From NCBI GenBank assembly GCA_945885645.1, contig CAMCYV010000052.1, positions 1 to 8,662 of the forward strand: 8,662 bases of DNA. The letters run 5' to 3'. The notes beneath the pieces were generated by a model. It made no database searches. It was not told where the DNA came from and saw nothing but the letters and a program-made list of their open reading frames with translations. The translations under genes and the position numbers were made by a program. Source of the stretch: Bifidobacterium breve (GTDB lineage: Bacteria; Actinomycetota; Actinomycetes; S36-B12). Below, in pieces: positions 1 to 6,525 of the stretch (positions are counted from its first letter, which is position 1; each line of letters opens with the position of its first letter).

Positions 1-1
1 C

Positions 2-265
2 CGGCATCGTTTTGAAGTTGCTAATGAGTACCGAGATCAATTGAGCAATGCTGGTTTGAGTTTTTCTGGCACCTCTCCTGACGGTCGCCTTGTTGAATTC
101 GTAGAGTTGCCTGCCGACATCCACCCCTACTACATCGGAACCCAGGCCCACCCTGAATTGCGCTCTCGCCCAACCCGCGCCCACCCATTATTTATCGGCC
201 TTGTTGAAGCGGGGATTGCGCGGGCGCATGCCTTGCAACAGGAATTCTCTGCGGCGGACGTTTAG
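2..265 (+). CDS. pyrG: CTP synthase, C-terminal fragment (5' end outside window)
   Basis: CTP synthase makes CTP from UTP, ATP and glutamine in the cytoplasm. Only the last 87 codons are present, read in the frame starting at base 2. They are the end of the class I glutamine amidotransferase domain. The stretch RHRFEVANEYRDQL, then FSGTSPDGRLVEFVELP, then QAHPELRSRPTRAHPLFIGL is characteristic of CTP synthases. The His and Glu of the glutaminase catalytic triad are the HPE codons at 149–157. The catalytic Cys and the synthetase domain lie upstream of the window. The frame ends with TAG at 263–265, and the Nudix gene begins nine bases later. An internal TTG at 41 is not a start, because the conserved protein continues upstream of it. 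Confidence 0.97.
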   Translation, partial: RHRFEVANEYRDQLSNAGLSFSGTSPDGRLVEFVELPADIHPYYIGTQAHPELRSRPTRAHPLFIGLVEAGIARAHALQQEFSAADV

Positions 266-274
266 GCCTAGTAC

Positions 275-940
275 GTGCTCACTTTTTGGAGCGGAACAGT
301 TAAGGATTCTTTAGAGCCGGCCACACTCGTTGACAACGAGACAGTTCATGTTGGTGGAAAGTGGAAGGTTAATGTAGAAACAATCGACATTGCCGGACAG
401 CGTGTAAAACGCGACATCGTGATCCATCCCGGCGCTGTCGCCATACTCGTTCTCAATGACCGTGATGAAGTACTTTTGATTCGCCAATATCGGCAAGCAT
501 TAGGGATGTTCCTCTTCGAGACGCCTGCAGGGTTACTTGATATTCCTAACGAGAACCCGCTCGATGCCGCCCAACGCGAGCTAGCTGAAGAAGCAGGTGT
601 TCGGGCTGACCGATGGGACACATTGGTTGATTTCTACAACTCACCCGGTGGTTCCAGTGAAGCCATCCGAATTTACCTGGCACGCGAGATCGCTGAACTC
701 TCCGATGGGCGAGTCGTCACGGGGGAGGCCGAAGAGATAGACCTTCCATGCGTCTGGATTCCGCTGGAGCGGGCCGTGGAATTGGTATTGGGTGGCGATT
801 TGGGCAATCCCACCGCTGTAGTTGGCATTTTGGCCGCATGGGCTTGGCGCTCGGATTCGCGTCGAGTACTGCGTGGGGCTGATGCGCCCTGGACTGCGCG
901 GGAGGGGCTGAAATCAATTGGCAGGCTTCCACCGGTGTAG
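275..940 (+). CDS. Nudix hydrolase, ADP-ribose pyrophosphatase type
   Basis: A 221-residue cytoplasmic Nudix hydrolase, probably cleaving ADP-ribose to AMP and ribose 5-phosphate with a divalent metal. The Nudix box runs from about Gly86 to Val109 (AGLLDIP, then RELAEEAGV). It has one extra residue between the first Gly and Glu93, a variant I recall from the M. tuberculosis ADPRase Rv1700, which is also next to pyrG. The downstream SPGGSSE at 123–129 places a Pro about 15 residues after the box, the usual mark of the ADP-ribose subfamily. GTG at 275 is the only usable start: an in-frame TAG sits at 269–271 and no ATG, GTG or TTG follows before conserved sequence. No clear Shine-Dalgarno precedes it, so re-initiation after pyrG is plausible. 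Substrate is inferred from family, not shown. Confidence 0.93.
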   Translation: MLTFWSGTVKDSLEPATLVDNETVHVGGKWKVNVETIDIAGQRVKRDIVIHPGAVAILVLNDRDEVLLIRQYRQALGMFLFETPAGLLDIPNENPLDAAQRELAEEAGVRADRWDTLVDFYNSPGGSSEAIRIYLAREIAELSDGRVVTGEAEEIDLPCVWIPLERAVELVLGGDLGNPTAVVGILAAWAWRSDSRRVLRGADAPWTAREGLKSIGRLPPV

Positions 941-979
941 ATTCGTGTAAGCGGTCGAAATTATGAAAAAGAGGCAACT

Positions 980-2095
980 GTGCGCATTGGGATCCCCAAG
1001 GAAATCAAGAACCACGAGTACCGGGTAGCAATCACTCCGGCCGGCGTACATGAACTTGTGACCCACGGCCACGAAGTCGTCATCGAGGTTGGTGCCGGAA
1101 TCGGTTCGTCAATCCCCGACACGGCTTACACCAATGCTGGAGCGGTCATTCTTGACACCGCGGATGCAGTGTGGGAAACCGCAGACATGATCCTCAAAGT
1201 CAAAGAGCCCATCGCACCCGAGTATCACCGCATGCGCGAAGGCCAAGTCATCTTTACTTACCTCCATCTTGCCGCATCAAGGGAATGCACGGACGCACTC
1301 ATAGCATCAGGGGCAACCGGAATTGCCTACGAAACCGTCGAACTTGCTGACGGATCACTTCCACTGCTGGCGCCGATGTCGGAGGTCGCTGGACGGCTCG
1401 CGCCTCAGGTAGGTGCCCACTCGCTGATGCGCGCACACGGTGGGCGCGGAGTCCTGATGGGTGGTGTCTCAGGGGTTTATGCAGCCAAGGTCGTTGTTCT
1501 GGGAGCAGGTGTTGCGGGCATGAATGCAGCCGCAATTGCCCTCGGCATGCAAGCCCAGGTTCTGCTCCTGGACAAAAACATTGCTCGATTGCGTCAAGTC
1601 GACGCGATTTACCAAGGTCAGATGCAGACAGTTGCCTCAAATGCTTTCGAGATTGAGCAAGCGGTCCTCGATGCCGACATGGTTATCGGTGCTGTACTTG
1701 TACCCGGAACCAAAGCACCAAAGTTGGTTTCTAATGAATTGGTGTCACGCATGAAACCAGGCTCAGTTTTGGTTGATATCGCGATTGATCAAGGTGGCTG
1801 CTTTGAGGATTCCCGTCCAACAACACATGCGGAACCCACCTATGAGGTGCACAACTCGGTCTTCTACTGCGTGGCCAACATGCCGGGCGCCGTGCCCCAC
1901 ACCTCAACCTATGCGTTAACGAATGTAACCCTGCCATATGCAGTCGCCCTCGCTGACAAAGGTTGGAAGCGGGCCTTGATTGAGGATCCAGCCTTGGCAT
2001 TGGGCTTAAACGTCCAAAACCACAAGGTCACCTACGCAGCGGTTGCCGAATCGTTCGACTACCCACTCGTCAATATCGCTGAGGTACTGGCCTGA
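980..2095 (+). CDS. ald: Alanine dehydrogenase (NAD+)
   Basis: Catalyses reversible oxidative deamination of L-alanine to pyruvate and ammonium with NAD+, linking alanine use to nitrogen and redox balance in the cytoplasm. The 371-residue length equals that of the M. tuberculosis enzyme. The start RIGIPKEIKNHEYRV is diagnostic. Key residues fall at the expected numbers: Arg15 and Lys75 for pyruvate, His96 and Asp270 for catalysis. The Rossmann motif GAGVAG is at 175–180, and Asp198 after the second strand fits NAD rather than NADP. GTG at 980 is preceded by GAGG at 971–974 with a five-base gap; this start gives family numbering exactly. It lies 39 bases after the Nudix gene, and its stop overlaps the likely start of xerD. 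In M. tuberculosis, ald lies elsewhere, so its place here is lineage-specific. Confidence 0.97.
   Translation: MRIGIPKEIKNHEYRVAITPAGVHELVTHGHEVVIEVGAGIGSSIPDTAYTNAGAVILDTADAVWETADMILKVKEPIAPEYHRMREGQVIFTYLHLAASRECTDALIASGATGIAYETVELADGSLPLLAPMSEVAGRLAPQVGAHSLMRAHGGRGVLMGGVSGVYAAKVVVLGAGVAGMNAAAIALGMQAQVLLLDKNIARLRQVDAIYQGQMQTVASNAFEIEQAVLDADMVIGAVLVPGTKAPKLVSNELVSRMKPGSVLVDIAIDQGGCFEDSRPTTHAEPTYEVHNSVFYCVANMPGAVPHTSTYALTNVTLPYAVALADKGWKRALIEDPALALGLNVQNHKVTYAAVAESFDYPLVNIAEVLA
2081..2085 (+). promoter_or_regulatory. Shine-Dalgarno deciding the xerD start
   Basis: GAGGT lies inside the last codons of ald, six bases before CTG at 2092. It matches the anti-Shine-Dalgarno sequence well and sits at normal spacing. 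Nothing comparable precedes the next usable codon, TTG at 2185. It is the main reason for placing the xerD start at 2092. It could be a chance feature of the ald codons Glu-Val. Confidence 0.55.
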
Positions 2096-2982
2096 ACGTA
2101 GAGCGGGCGATACGCGGATACCTCGATCATGTCAGTATTGAGCGAGGGCTTTCCGCCAACACTGTCAGCGCCTACACGCGAGATTTGGGTCGCTATCAGA
2201 ATTGGTGTAGTGAGCACGACCTCATAACGCTGGATGACATTGACGCTAACGCGGTAAGTGATTTCGCATCTTCACTTTTCCCGAGCCTGAATGCTGCAAG
2301 CGCAGCCAGAACAGTGGTCTCCGTTCGAGGTTTCCACAAGTTTTGTGTCTTAGAGGACTGGACCGTGTCAAATCCGGCAGTTGATGTTCACCCTGTTTCC
2401 ATACCGCGCCGGCTACCAAAAGCCATGCCGTATGAGTCAATCGTGCTTCTCATTGAAGGAACTAATGCGAGTGACCTTCCAGATCGCGATAGGGCGATGA
2501 TGGAATTGCTCTACGGCACAGGTATGCGCATCTCGGAGTTAACCAATTTAAGTATTGATGACATTGATCCTGACTCCGGAACCGTCATCGTTACAGGAAA
2601 GGGAAATAAGCAGCGGCTGATCCCTGTTGGCACCTATGCGATTGAGGCCATCAGCAAATATGTACAAGGGGAGCGACACGACTTAGCGGTCAAAGGGTCG
2701 GGGAACCACAGGCTTTTCCTCAACCGTCGTGGAAAACCAATTTCTCGTCAAAGTGCTTGGGAGTGCGTTAGCCAAGCCGCCCTACGAGCAGGCATCCCGG
2801 GCGTTAGTCCACATAGCCTTCGACATAGTTACGCCACTCACCTACTCGAGCGCGGAGCTGATGTCCGTACGGTCCAGGAACTGCTGGGGCACGCGTCAGT
2901 GACAACCACTCAGGTGTACACCCTGGTGAGCGTCGACACTCTTCGAGAGATCTATGCCTCATCGCACCCAAGAGCGAATTGA
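2092..2982 (+). CDS. xerD: Tyrosine recombinase XerD, apparent CTG start
   Basis: XerD acts with XerC and FtsK at dif to resolve chromosome dimers. The catalytic set is complete; numbered from CTG 2092 it is Arg146 (TGMRISEL), Lys170 (TGKGNKQR), His241 and Arg244 (HSLRHSYATHLLERG), His267 (LLGHASV) and Tyr276. Each lies two or three residues short of E. coli XerD numbering, and the 296-residue length fits. The N-terminal SAM-like core-binding domain begins AIRGYLDHVSIERGLSANTV, which is coded from about 2107. The frame has a stop at 2080–2082 and no ATG, GTG or TTG before 2185. Starting at TTG 2185 would delete conserved helix A. CTG 2092, with GAGGT six bases before it and overlapping the ald stop by four bases, is therefore the best start. 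XerC is possible by homology, but the syntenic position between the pyrG end and parA–scpAB favours XerD. Confidence 0.92.
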   Translation: MNVERAIRGYLDHVSIERGLSANTVSAYTRDLGRYQNWCSEHDLITLDDIDANAVSDFASSLFPSLNAASAARTVVSVRGFHKFCVLEDWTVSNPAVDVHPVSIPRRLPKAMPYESIVLLIEGTNASDLPDRDRAMMELLYGTGMRISELTNLSIDDIDPDSGTVIVTGKGNKQRLIPVGTYAIEAISKYVQGERHDLAVKGSGNHRLFLNRRGKPISRQSAWECVSQAALRAGIPGVSPHSLRHSYATHLLERGADVRTVQELLGHASVTTTQVYTLVSVDTLREIYASSHPRAN

Positions 2983-3064
2983 TCTCGGCCGTCACGTTGT
3001 TGGGCCCGGTCGGCCATGCCAATCGGGGGAATATTTGTCAGGACACAGTAGGCTGGCGTCCATC

Positions 3065-3895
3065 ATGAGTGAGGAATTTGAAGACACCAAATTGGCGGTC
3101 ATCCCTGAGCCACCCACGCTGGAAAAACACGGCCCGGCCAGGGTGATTTCCATGGTCAACCAGAAGGGTGGCGTTGGTAAAACGACATCGACGGTGTCCC
3201 TTGGGGCGGCCTTGGCTGGATATGGTCGAAATGTGCTCCTCGTTGACTTCGATCCACAGGGTGCCCTGTCTGTCGCTTTAGGCATGAATCCAAATGAGAT
3301 GGATCTCTCGATCTACAACTTACTGACCCAAAATGATTGCCATATCGGCGACGTAATCGTGAATACTCGCGTGCCGGGCCTTGACCTTGTGCCGAGCAAC
3401 ATTGACCTGTCGGCGGCTGAAGTTCAACTGGTGAGCGAGGTCGGCCGCGAGTACTCGCTTCAAAGGGTAATCGCACCCATCATCGATGACTACGACTTCG
3501 TTCTCATTGATTGTCAGCCGTCCTTAGGATTACTCACTCTGAATGCTCTTACCGCAAGCACCGAAGTGATTATTCCGATGGAGTGTGAGTACTTCGCCTT
3601 ACGCGGTGTGGCCATGCTCAAGGACACGGTTGAGAAGGTCGTAACTCGGCTCAATCCAAACCTTCGAATCGTTGGAGTGCTGCCGACCATGTATGACCCA
3701 CGCACATTGCACAGTCGCGAAGTTCTTGAGTCAGTGACCGAGGCTTTCGGCGAGATAGTTTTTACAACCACAATCAATCGCACTGTGAAATTCCCTGACT
3801 CAGCTGTTGCGGGTGAACCCATCACGACATTTGCACCGGGCAGCAGCGGAGCACAGGCGTACCGCAGGTTGGCGCGCGAGGTGCTTGCCAGGTGA
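3065..3895 (+). CDS. ParA/Soj-family ATPase without adjacent parB
   Basis: A 276-residue ParA/MinD-type P-loop ATPase expected to dimerise on ATP and bind DNA non-specifically. From ATG 3065, the deviant Walker A motif KGGVGKTT is at 34–41 with signature Lys34, Walker A' VDFDPQG is at 60–66, and Walker B FVLIDCQPSLG is at 145–155. There is no N-terminal HTH of the plasmid P1 ParA kind. It matches in type and position the ParA-like gene just upstream of scpAB in other actinobacteria (M. tuberculosis Rv1708), distinct from the origin-linked parA of parAB. The N-terminus is uncertain: ATG 3065 has only weak ribosome binding sequence. TTG 3035 has GGGGGA four bases upstream, and ATG 2954 would overlap xerD by 29 bases. 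ATG 3065 is chosen because the extra residues look unlike the family. Its cellular role here is inferred, most simply chromosome segregation with SMC–ScpAB. Confidence 0.9.
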   Translation: MSEEFEDTKLAVIPEPPTLEKHGPARVISMVNQKGGVGKTTSTVSLGAALAGYGRNVLLVDFDPQGALSVALGMNPNEMDLSIYNLLTQNDCHIGDVIVNTRVPGLDLVPSNIDLSAAEVQLVSEVGREYSLQRVIAPIIDDYDFVLIDCQPSLGLLTLNALTASTEVIIPMECEYFALRGVAMLKDTVEKVVTRLNPNLRIVGVLPTMYDPRTLHSREVLESVTEAFGEIVFTTTINRTVKFPDSAVAGEPITTFAPGSSGAQAYRRLAREVLAR

Positions 3896-3903
3896 ATTGT
3901 TAG

Positions 3904-4782
3904 GTGAGTACTGAAGTCGTCGATGAAAGCATCAATGTAAAAGAAGGTTTCTCTGTACGCGTCGGGGACTTTGAGGGCCCATTTGATCTTTTGCTCTCAC
4001 TCATTTCCAAACATAAACTTGAAGTAACCGAATTAGCGCTCCATACGGTCACTGACGAGTTCATTTCCCACATTCGAGGACAGGGTGAGAACTGGGACCT
4101 CGATGAAACCAGTAGTTTCCTTGTTGTTGCTGCAACACTCCTTGACCTCAAGGCGGCAAGGCTTCTTCCGCGAGGTGAAGTAGAGGACGAAGAAGATTTG
4201 GCATTACTCGAAGCTAGGGATTTGTTGTTTGCGAGAATTTTGCAGTATCGAGCTTATAAAGAAATCACCGTGCTGTTCACTCAAATGATGGGAACAGCAA
4301 GTAAATCCTTCCCACGCACGGTGGGACTTGAACCACAGTTCGCGGAATTGCTACCCGAGGTTTTACTAGGGATCGGCCCCGATCAGTTTGCGGCCATGGC
4401 GGCATTGGCTCTGGCCCCCAAACCCATCGAAGAAGTTGGTCTTGGGCACATCCATGTTCAGCGGGTGAGTGTTCGGGAGCAGGCAGCAATCATTGTTGAA
4501 CGACTTCGGCGAGTGGGAACCACCACATTTCGGGCGCTCACCCAAGACTGCGATACCACGCTTCTCATTGTTGGCCGTTTCCTCGCACTGCTTGAGTTGT
4601 ATCGGGAGCAGGCAGTGCTGTTCGAGCAAATCTCACCATTGGGAGATCTCACCGTGCGATGGGTCGGACAAAATGATGGTGACATCAATGTAACCGACGA
4701 ATTTGACGTCGAACGGGACATTGATGCAGAAATAGAAGCAGAAGATATTGCAATAGAGGAATCAGGAGAAGTCGATGAGTGA
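3904..4782 (+). CDS. scpA: Segregation and condensation protein A (kleisin)
   Basis: ScpA is the kleisin that bridges the two heads of an SMC dimer and carries ScpB, forming the bacterial condensin that loads onto chromosomes. The N-terminal SMC-binding region is visible at about residues 18–60: VRVGDFEGPFDLLLSLISKHKLEV followed by a helix ending DEFISHI. The middle helices include FLVVAATLLDLKAARLLP at 72–89. The C-terminal winged-helix, about 185–254, has QAAIIVERLRRVGTTTFRALT and FLALLELYREQAV. The last 36 residues form a very acidic tail with 17 Asp or Glu. GTG 3904 follows AGGTGA at 3890–3895, which overlaps the end of parA with an eight-base gap. The smc gene itself is not in the window. 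The 292-residue length is slightly long for the family, mostly because of the tail. Confidence 0.96.
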   Translation: MSTEVVDESINVKEGFSVRVGDFEGPFDLLLSLISKHKLEVTELALHTVTDEFISHIRGQGENWDLDETSSFLVVAATLLDLKAARLLPRGEVEDEEDLALLEARDLLFARILQYRAYKEITVLFTQMMGTASKSFPRTVGLEPQFAELLPEVLLGIGPDQFAAMAALALAPKPIEEVGLGHIHVQRVSVREQAAIIVERLRRVGTTTFRALTQDCDTTLLIVGRFLALLELYREQAVLFEQISPLGDLTVRWVGQNDGDINVTDEFDVERDIDAEIEAEDIAIEESGEVDE

Positions 4783-5392
4783 GTCAGTCGAAGAAGTCAC
4801 CGATGAGGTTTTTGAGGAGGCTCCAGACCTCGGTGCCCCAAGCCTAGGTGCCGCAATAGAAGCACTATTGCTGCTCACCGATGAGCCCATGCCTGCGATG
4901 GAGATAGCTCAAATAACAAAAGAGCCTCTTCCTGATGTTGAGCAAACACTTAAAGATTTGTCGGCGGAATACACCGAAGCAATGCGTGGGTTTGATTTGC
5001 GAGAGGTTGCCGGTGGTTGGCGTTTTTACACTCGCAGCGAGTGTTCACCGTTAATTGAACGTTGGGTGGTTGACGGGCAGCAGGCAAAATTGACCCAAGC
5101 TGCATTGGAAACCCTTTCGGTGATTGCCTACCGTCAGCCGGTCACCCGTGGCCGGGTCAGTGCCGTCCGTGGAGTAAATGTGGACGGAGTCATAAAGACC
5201 CTTCTCACGCGCGGCCTCATTCAGGAGGCGGGAACCGAAAACGAATCCGGAGCAATTTTTTATAAAACAACATCCTTCTTCCTCGAGCGTCTAGGAATCT
5301 CCTCCCTCGAAGACTTGCCTCCACTTGCAGAACACATTCCTGACCTCGCCGACCTAGACGCGGTGCTGGAGTCGGTTGCATCCGGTGACTGA
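4775..5392 (+). CDS. scpB: Segregation and condensation protein B
   Basis: ScpB dimerises and clamps the middle of ScpA in the SMC–ScpAB condensin. The 205 residues hold two winged-helix domains. The first, about 25–98, includes LGAAIEALLLLTDEPM and REVAGGWRFYTR. The second, about 105–180, has the conserved ALETLSVIAYRQPVTR, VRGVNVDGVI and LLTRGLIQEAG, then FFLERLGISSLEDLP. The first 20 residues are acidic and probably disordered. ATG 4775 is preceded by AGGAGAA at 4764–4770 with a four-base gap, and overlaps scpA by eight bases, so the pair is probably translated in a coupled way at matched levels. The start is secure. Its own end overlaps rluB. Confidence 0.97.
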   Translation: MSESVEEVTDEVFEEAPDLGAPSLGAAIEALLLLTDEPMPAMEIAQITKEPLPDVEQTLKDLSAEYTEAMRGFDLREVAGGWRFYTRSECSPLIERWVVDGQQAKLTQAALETLSVIAYRQPVTRGRVSAVRGVNVDGVIKTLLTRGLIQEAGTENESGAIFYKTTSFFLERLGISSLEDLPPLAEHIPDLADLDAVLESVASGD

Positions 5393-6113
5393 TACCGAAA
5401 TCAGGCTCCAAAAGGTGCTGGCCGCGGCCGGGATCGGAAGCCGCCGCTCATGTGAAATCCTGATCGATCAGGGCCGCGTCAGCATTAATGGCGAGCCCGT
5501 CCGTGAGCAGGGTCGTCGGGTTGACCCTGAAGTTGACATCATTCACGTCGATGGCGAACGGCTCCAGACTAAGGCCGAGGTCGTGGTGTACGCGTTGAAT
5601 AAACCAAAAGGCGTGTTGACCACCATGGTTGATGACCAAGGGCGCGCATGTGTTGGCGACTACGTCACCGAACTGGAACAACGAGTTTTCCACGTAGGCA
5701 GACTCGATGCCGACACCGAAGGATTGCTCCTCCTCACCAACGACGGTGAGTTGGCAAATCGACTCATTCATCCAAGTTTTGGAGTGGACAAAACCTACAT
5801 AGCCACGGTTAAAGAACTCACAAATAAGGCACTTGCTGAGCTGACGAGTGGTGTTTTATTGGATGATGGAACAGCCCAGGCCACCAAAGCTCGGATAATT
5901 GATAGAACAAAGAATTCGGTTATGGTGGAGTTGGTCATTCATGAAGGTCGAAATCGAATCGTGCGTCGCATGTTTGACGCCGTCGGATCACCGGTAACCG
6001 CCCTTGTCCGCACAAAGATAGGCCCGGTGGCATTAGGGCAGCAAAGACCGGGAATTCTCAGGGTGATTAGTGGGCCACAGTTGCGGGCCCTTTACACCGC
6101 TGCCGGTTTGTAA
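5385..6113 (+). CDS. rluB: 23S rRNA pseudouridine synthase, RsuA/RluB family
   Basis: Isomerises uridine to pseudouridine in 23S rRNA (U2605 in E. coli numbering for RluB). An N-terminal S4 RNA-binding domain is seen at about 7–50: RLQKVLAAAGIGSRRSCEILI, then GRVSINGEPV. The catalytic domain carries NKPKGVLTT at 72–80 and the catalytic motif GRLDADTEGLLLLTNDGEL, with the nucleophile Asp108 (GTG numbering), followed by HPSFGVDKTY and EGRNRIVRRMF. The actinobacterial gene after scpB is usually annotated rluB. Two starts compete: GTG 5385, which overlaps scpB by eight bases like the scpA–scpB junction, and TTG 5376. GGAG at 5368–5371 is 13 bases from the first and four from the second, so neither is ideal. 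GTG is preferred on codon grounds. RluB, RluE and RsuA share this fold; the exact target base is inferred from synteny. Confidence 0.94.
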   Translation: MTDTEIRLQKVLAAAGIGSRRSCEILIDQGRVSINGEPVREQGRRVDPEVDIIHVDGERLQTKAEVVVYALNKPKGVLTTMVDDQGRACVGDYVTELEQRVFHVGRLDADTEGLLLLTNDGELANRLIHPSFGVDKTYIATVKELTNKALAELTSGVLLDDGTAQATKARIIDRTKNSVMVELVIHEGRNRIVRRMFDAVGSPVTALVRTKIGPVALGQQRPGILRVISGPQLRALYTAAGL

Positions 6114-6123
6114 TCCACCTGAT

Positions 6124-6129
6124 TAGACT
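6124..6129 (+). promoter_or_regulatory. Candidate -10 element for leaderless aroH transcript
   Basis: TAGACT fits the actinobacterial TANNNT -10 pattern and ends six bases before the aroH ATG, the distance expected if transcription starts at the ATG itself. No Shine-Dalgarno lies between it and the start. A matching -35 at 16–19 bases was not found; TTTACA at 6091–6096 is too far away. The motif is short, so chance is possible. Confidence 0.4.
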
Positions 6130-6135
6130 CCACCA

Positions 6136-6525
6136 ATGGCGATACGAGCGATTCGAGGTGCTACCTGCCTCACAGCAAATGAAGTTGAAGAGATGAATCA
6201 GGCGGTTGCAGAGCTGATTGACCAAATGCTTAATCGCAACAATGTCTCACCGGATGCGGTTATCAGCATTTTTCTGACTGGGACACCTGACCTCACTTGC
6301 GCCTTCCCAGCCGCTGGTATTCGTATTCATGGACTGACCGATGTGCCACTGATGTGTGCTCAGGAGATGGACGTTGATGGAGCATTAGAGCGAGTTGTCC
6401 GGATCATGGCGCAAGTAGAAACTGACCAGAATCGCAGCGAAGTAGAGCACGTTTACCTGCGCGGTGCCGAAGTATTGAGGGCGGATCTCGCGAAGTCTCA
6501 GGACAAGGACGCGCATGGCGCCTAG
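6136..6525 (+). CDS. aroH: Chorismate mutase, AroH type
   Basis: Converts chorismate to prephenate, the first step of the phenylalanine and tyrosine branch. The 129 residues match the Bacillus subtilis AroH family (trimeric, alpha/beta barrel) rather than the all-helical AroQ class. The start AIRAIRGAT places Arg7 exactly as in B. subtilis. Other active-site equivalents are Cys74 and Glu77 in PLMCAQEMDV, Arg89 in RVVRIMA, and Tyr107 in EHVYLRGAEVLR, each one residue below B. subtilis numbering. The ATPDL-type segment is GTPDLTCAFPAAGIR at 49–63. ATG 6136 is fixed by Arg7, yet no Shine-Dalgarno precedes it; a possible -10 element suggests leaderless translation. It overlaps tyrA by 11 bases, so product prephenate and its dehydrogenase are made together. 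Confidence 0.96.
   Translation: MAIRAIRGATCLTANEVEEMNQAVAELIDQMLNRNNVSPDAVISIFLTGTPDLTCAFPAAGIRIHGLTDVPLMCAQEMDVDGALERVVRIMAQVETDQNRSEVEHVYLRGAEVLRADLAKSQDKDAHGA

Noticed and set aside
963..980. ATG at 963 as an upstream start for ald
   Set aside because: It is out of frame with ald. GTG 980 with GAGG at 971–974 gives family residue numbering exactly.
2092..2982. xerD as the integrase of a mobile element or integron
   Set aside because: It lies in the conserved pyrG–scpAB block, has full XerD length and residues, and shows no att repeats, cassettes or phage genes nearby.
4473..4615. Direct repeat TCGGGAGCAGGCAG at 4473–4486 and 4602–4615 in scpA
   Set aside because: Both copies encode Arg-Glu-Gln-Ala in the same frame, within helices of the C-terminal domain. 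Only two copies, no mobile signature; probably coincidence of codon use.
311..4721. Minus-strand open frames opposite the Nudix, ald, parA and scpA genes
   Set aside because: Their translations resemble no family and lie antisense to strongly conserved genes; they reflect codon bias of the real strand.
6072..6093. GC-rich hairpin (GGGCC / GGCCC) followed by TTT near the rluB end as an intrinsic terminator
   Set aside because: Five-base stem, nine-base loop and only three T residues, inside coding sequence; too weak to call.
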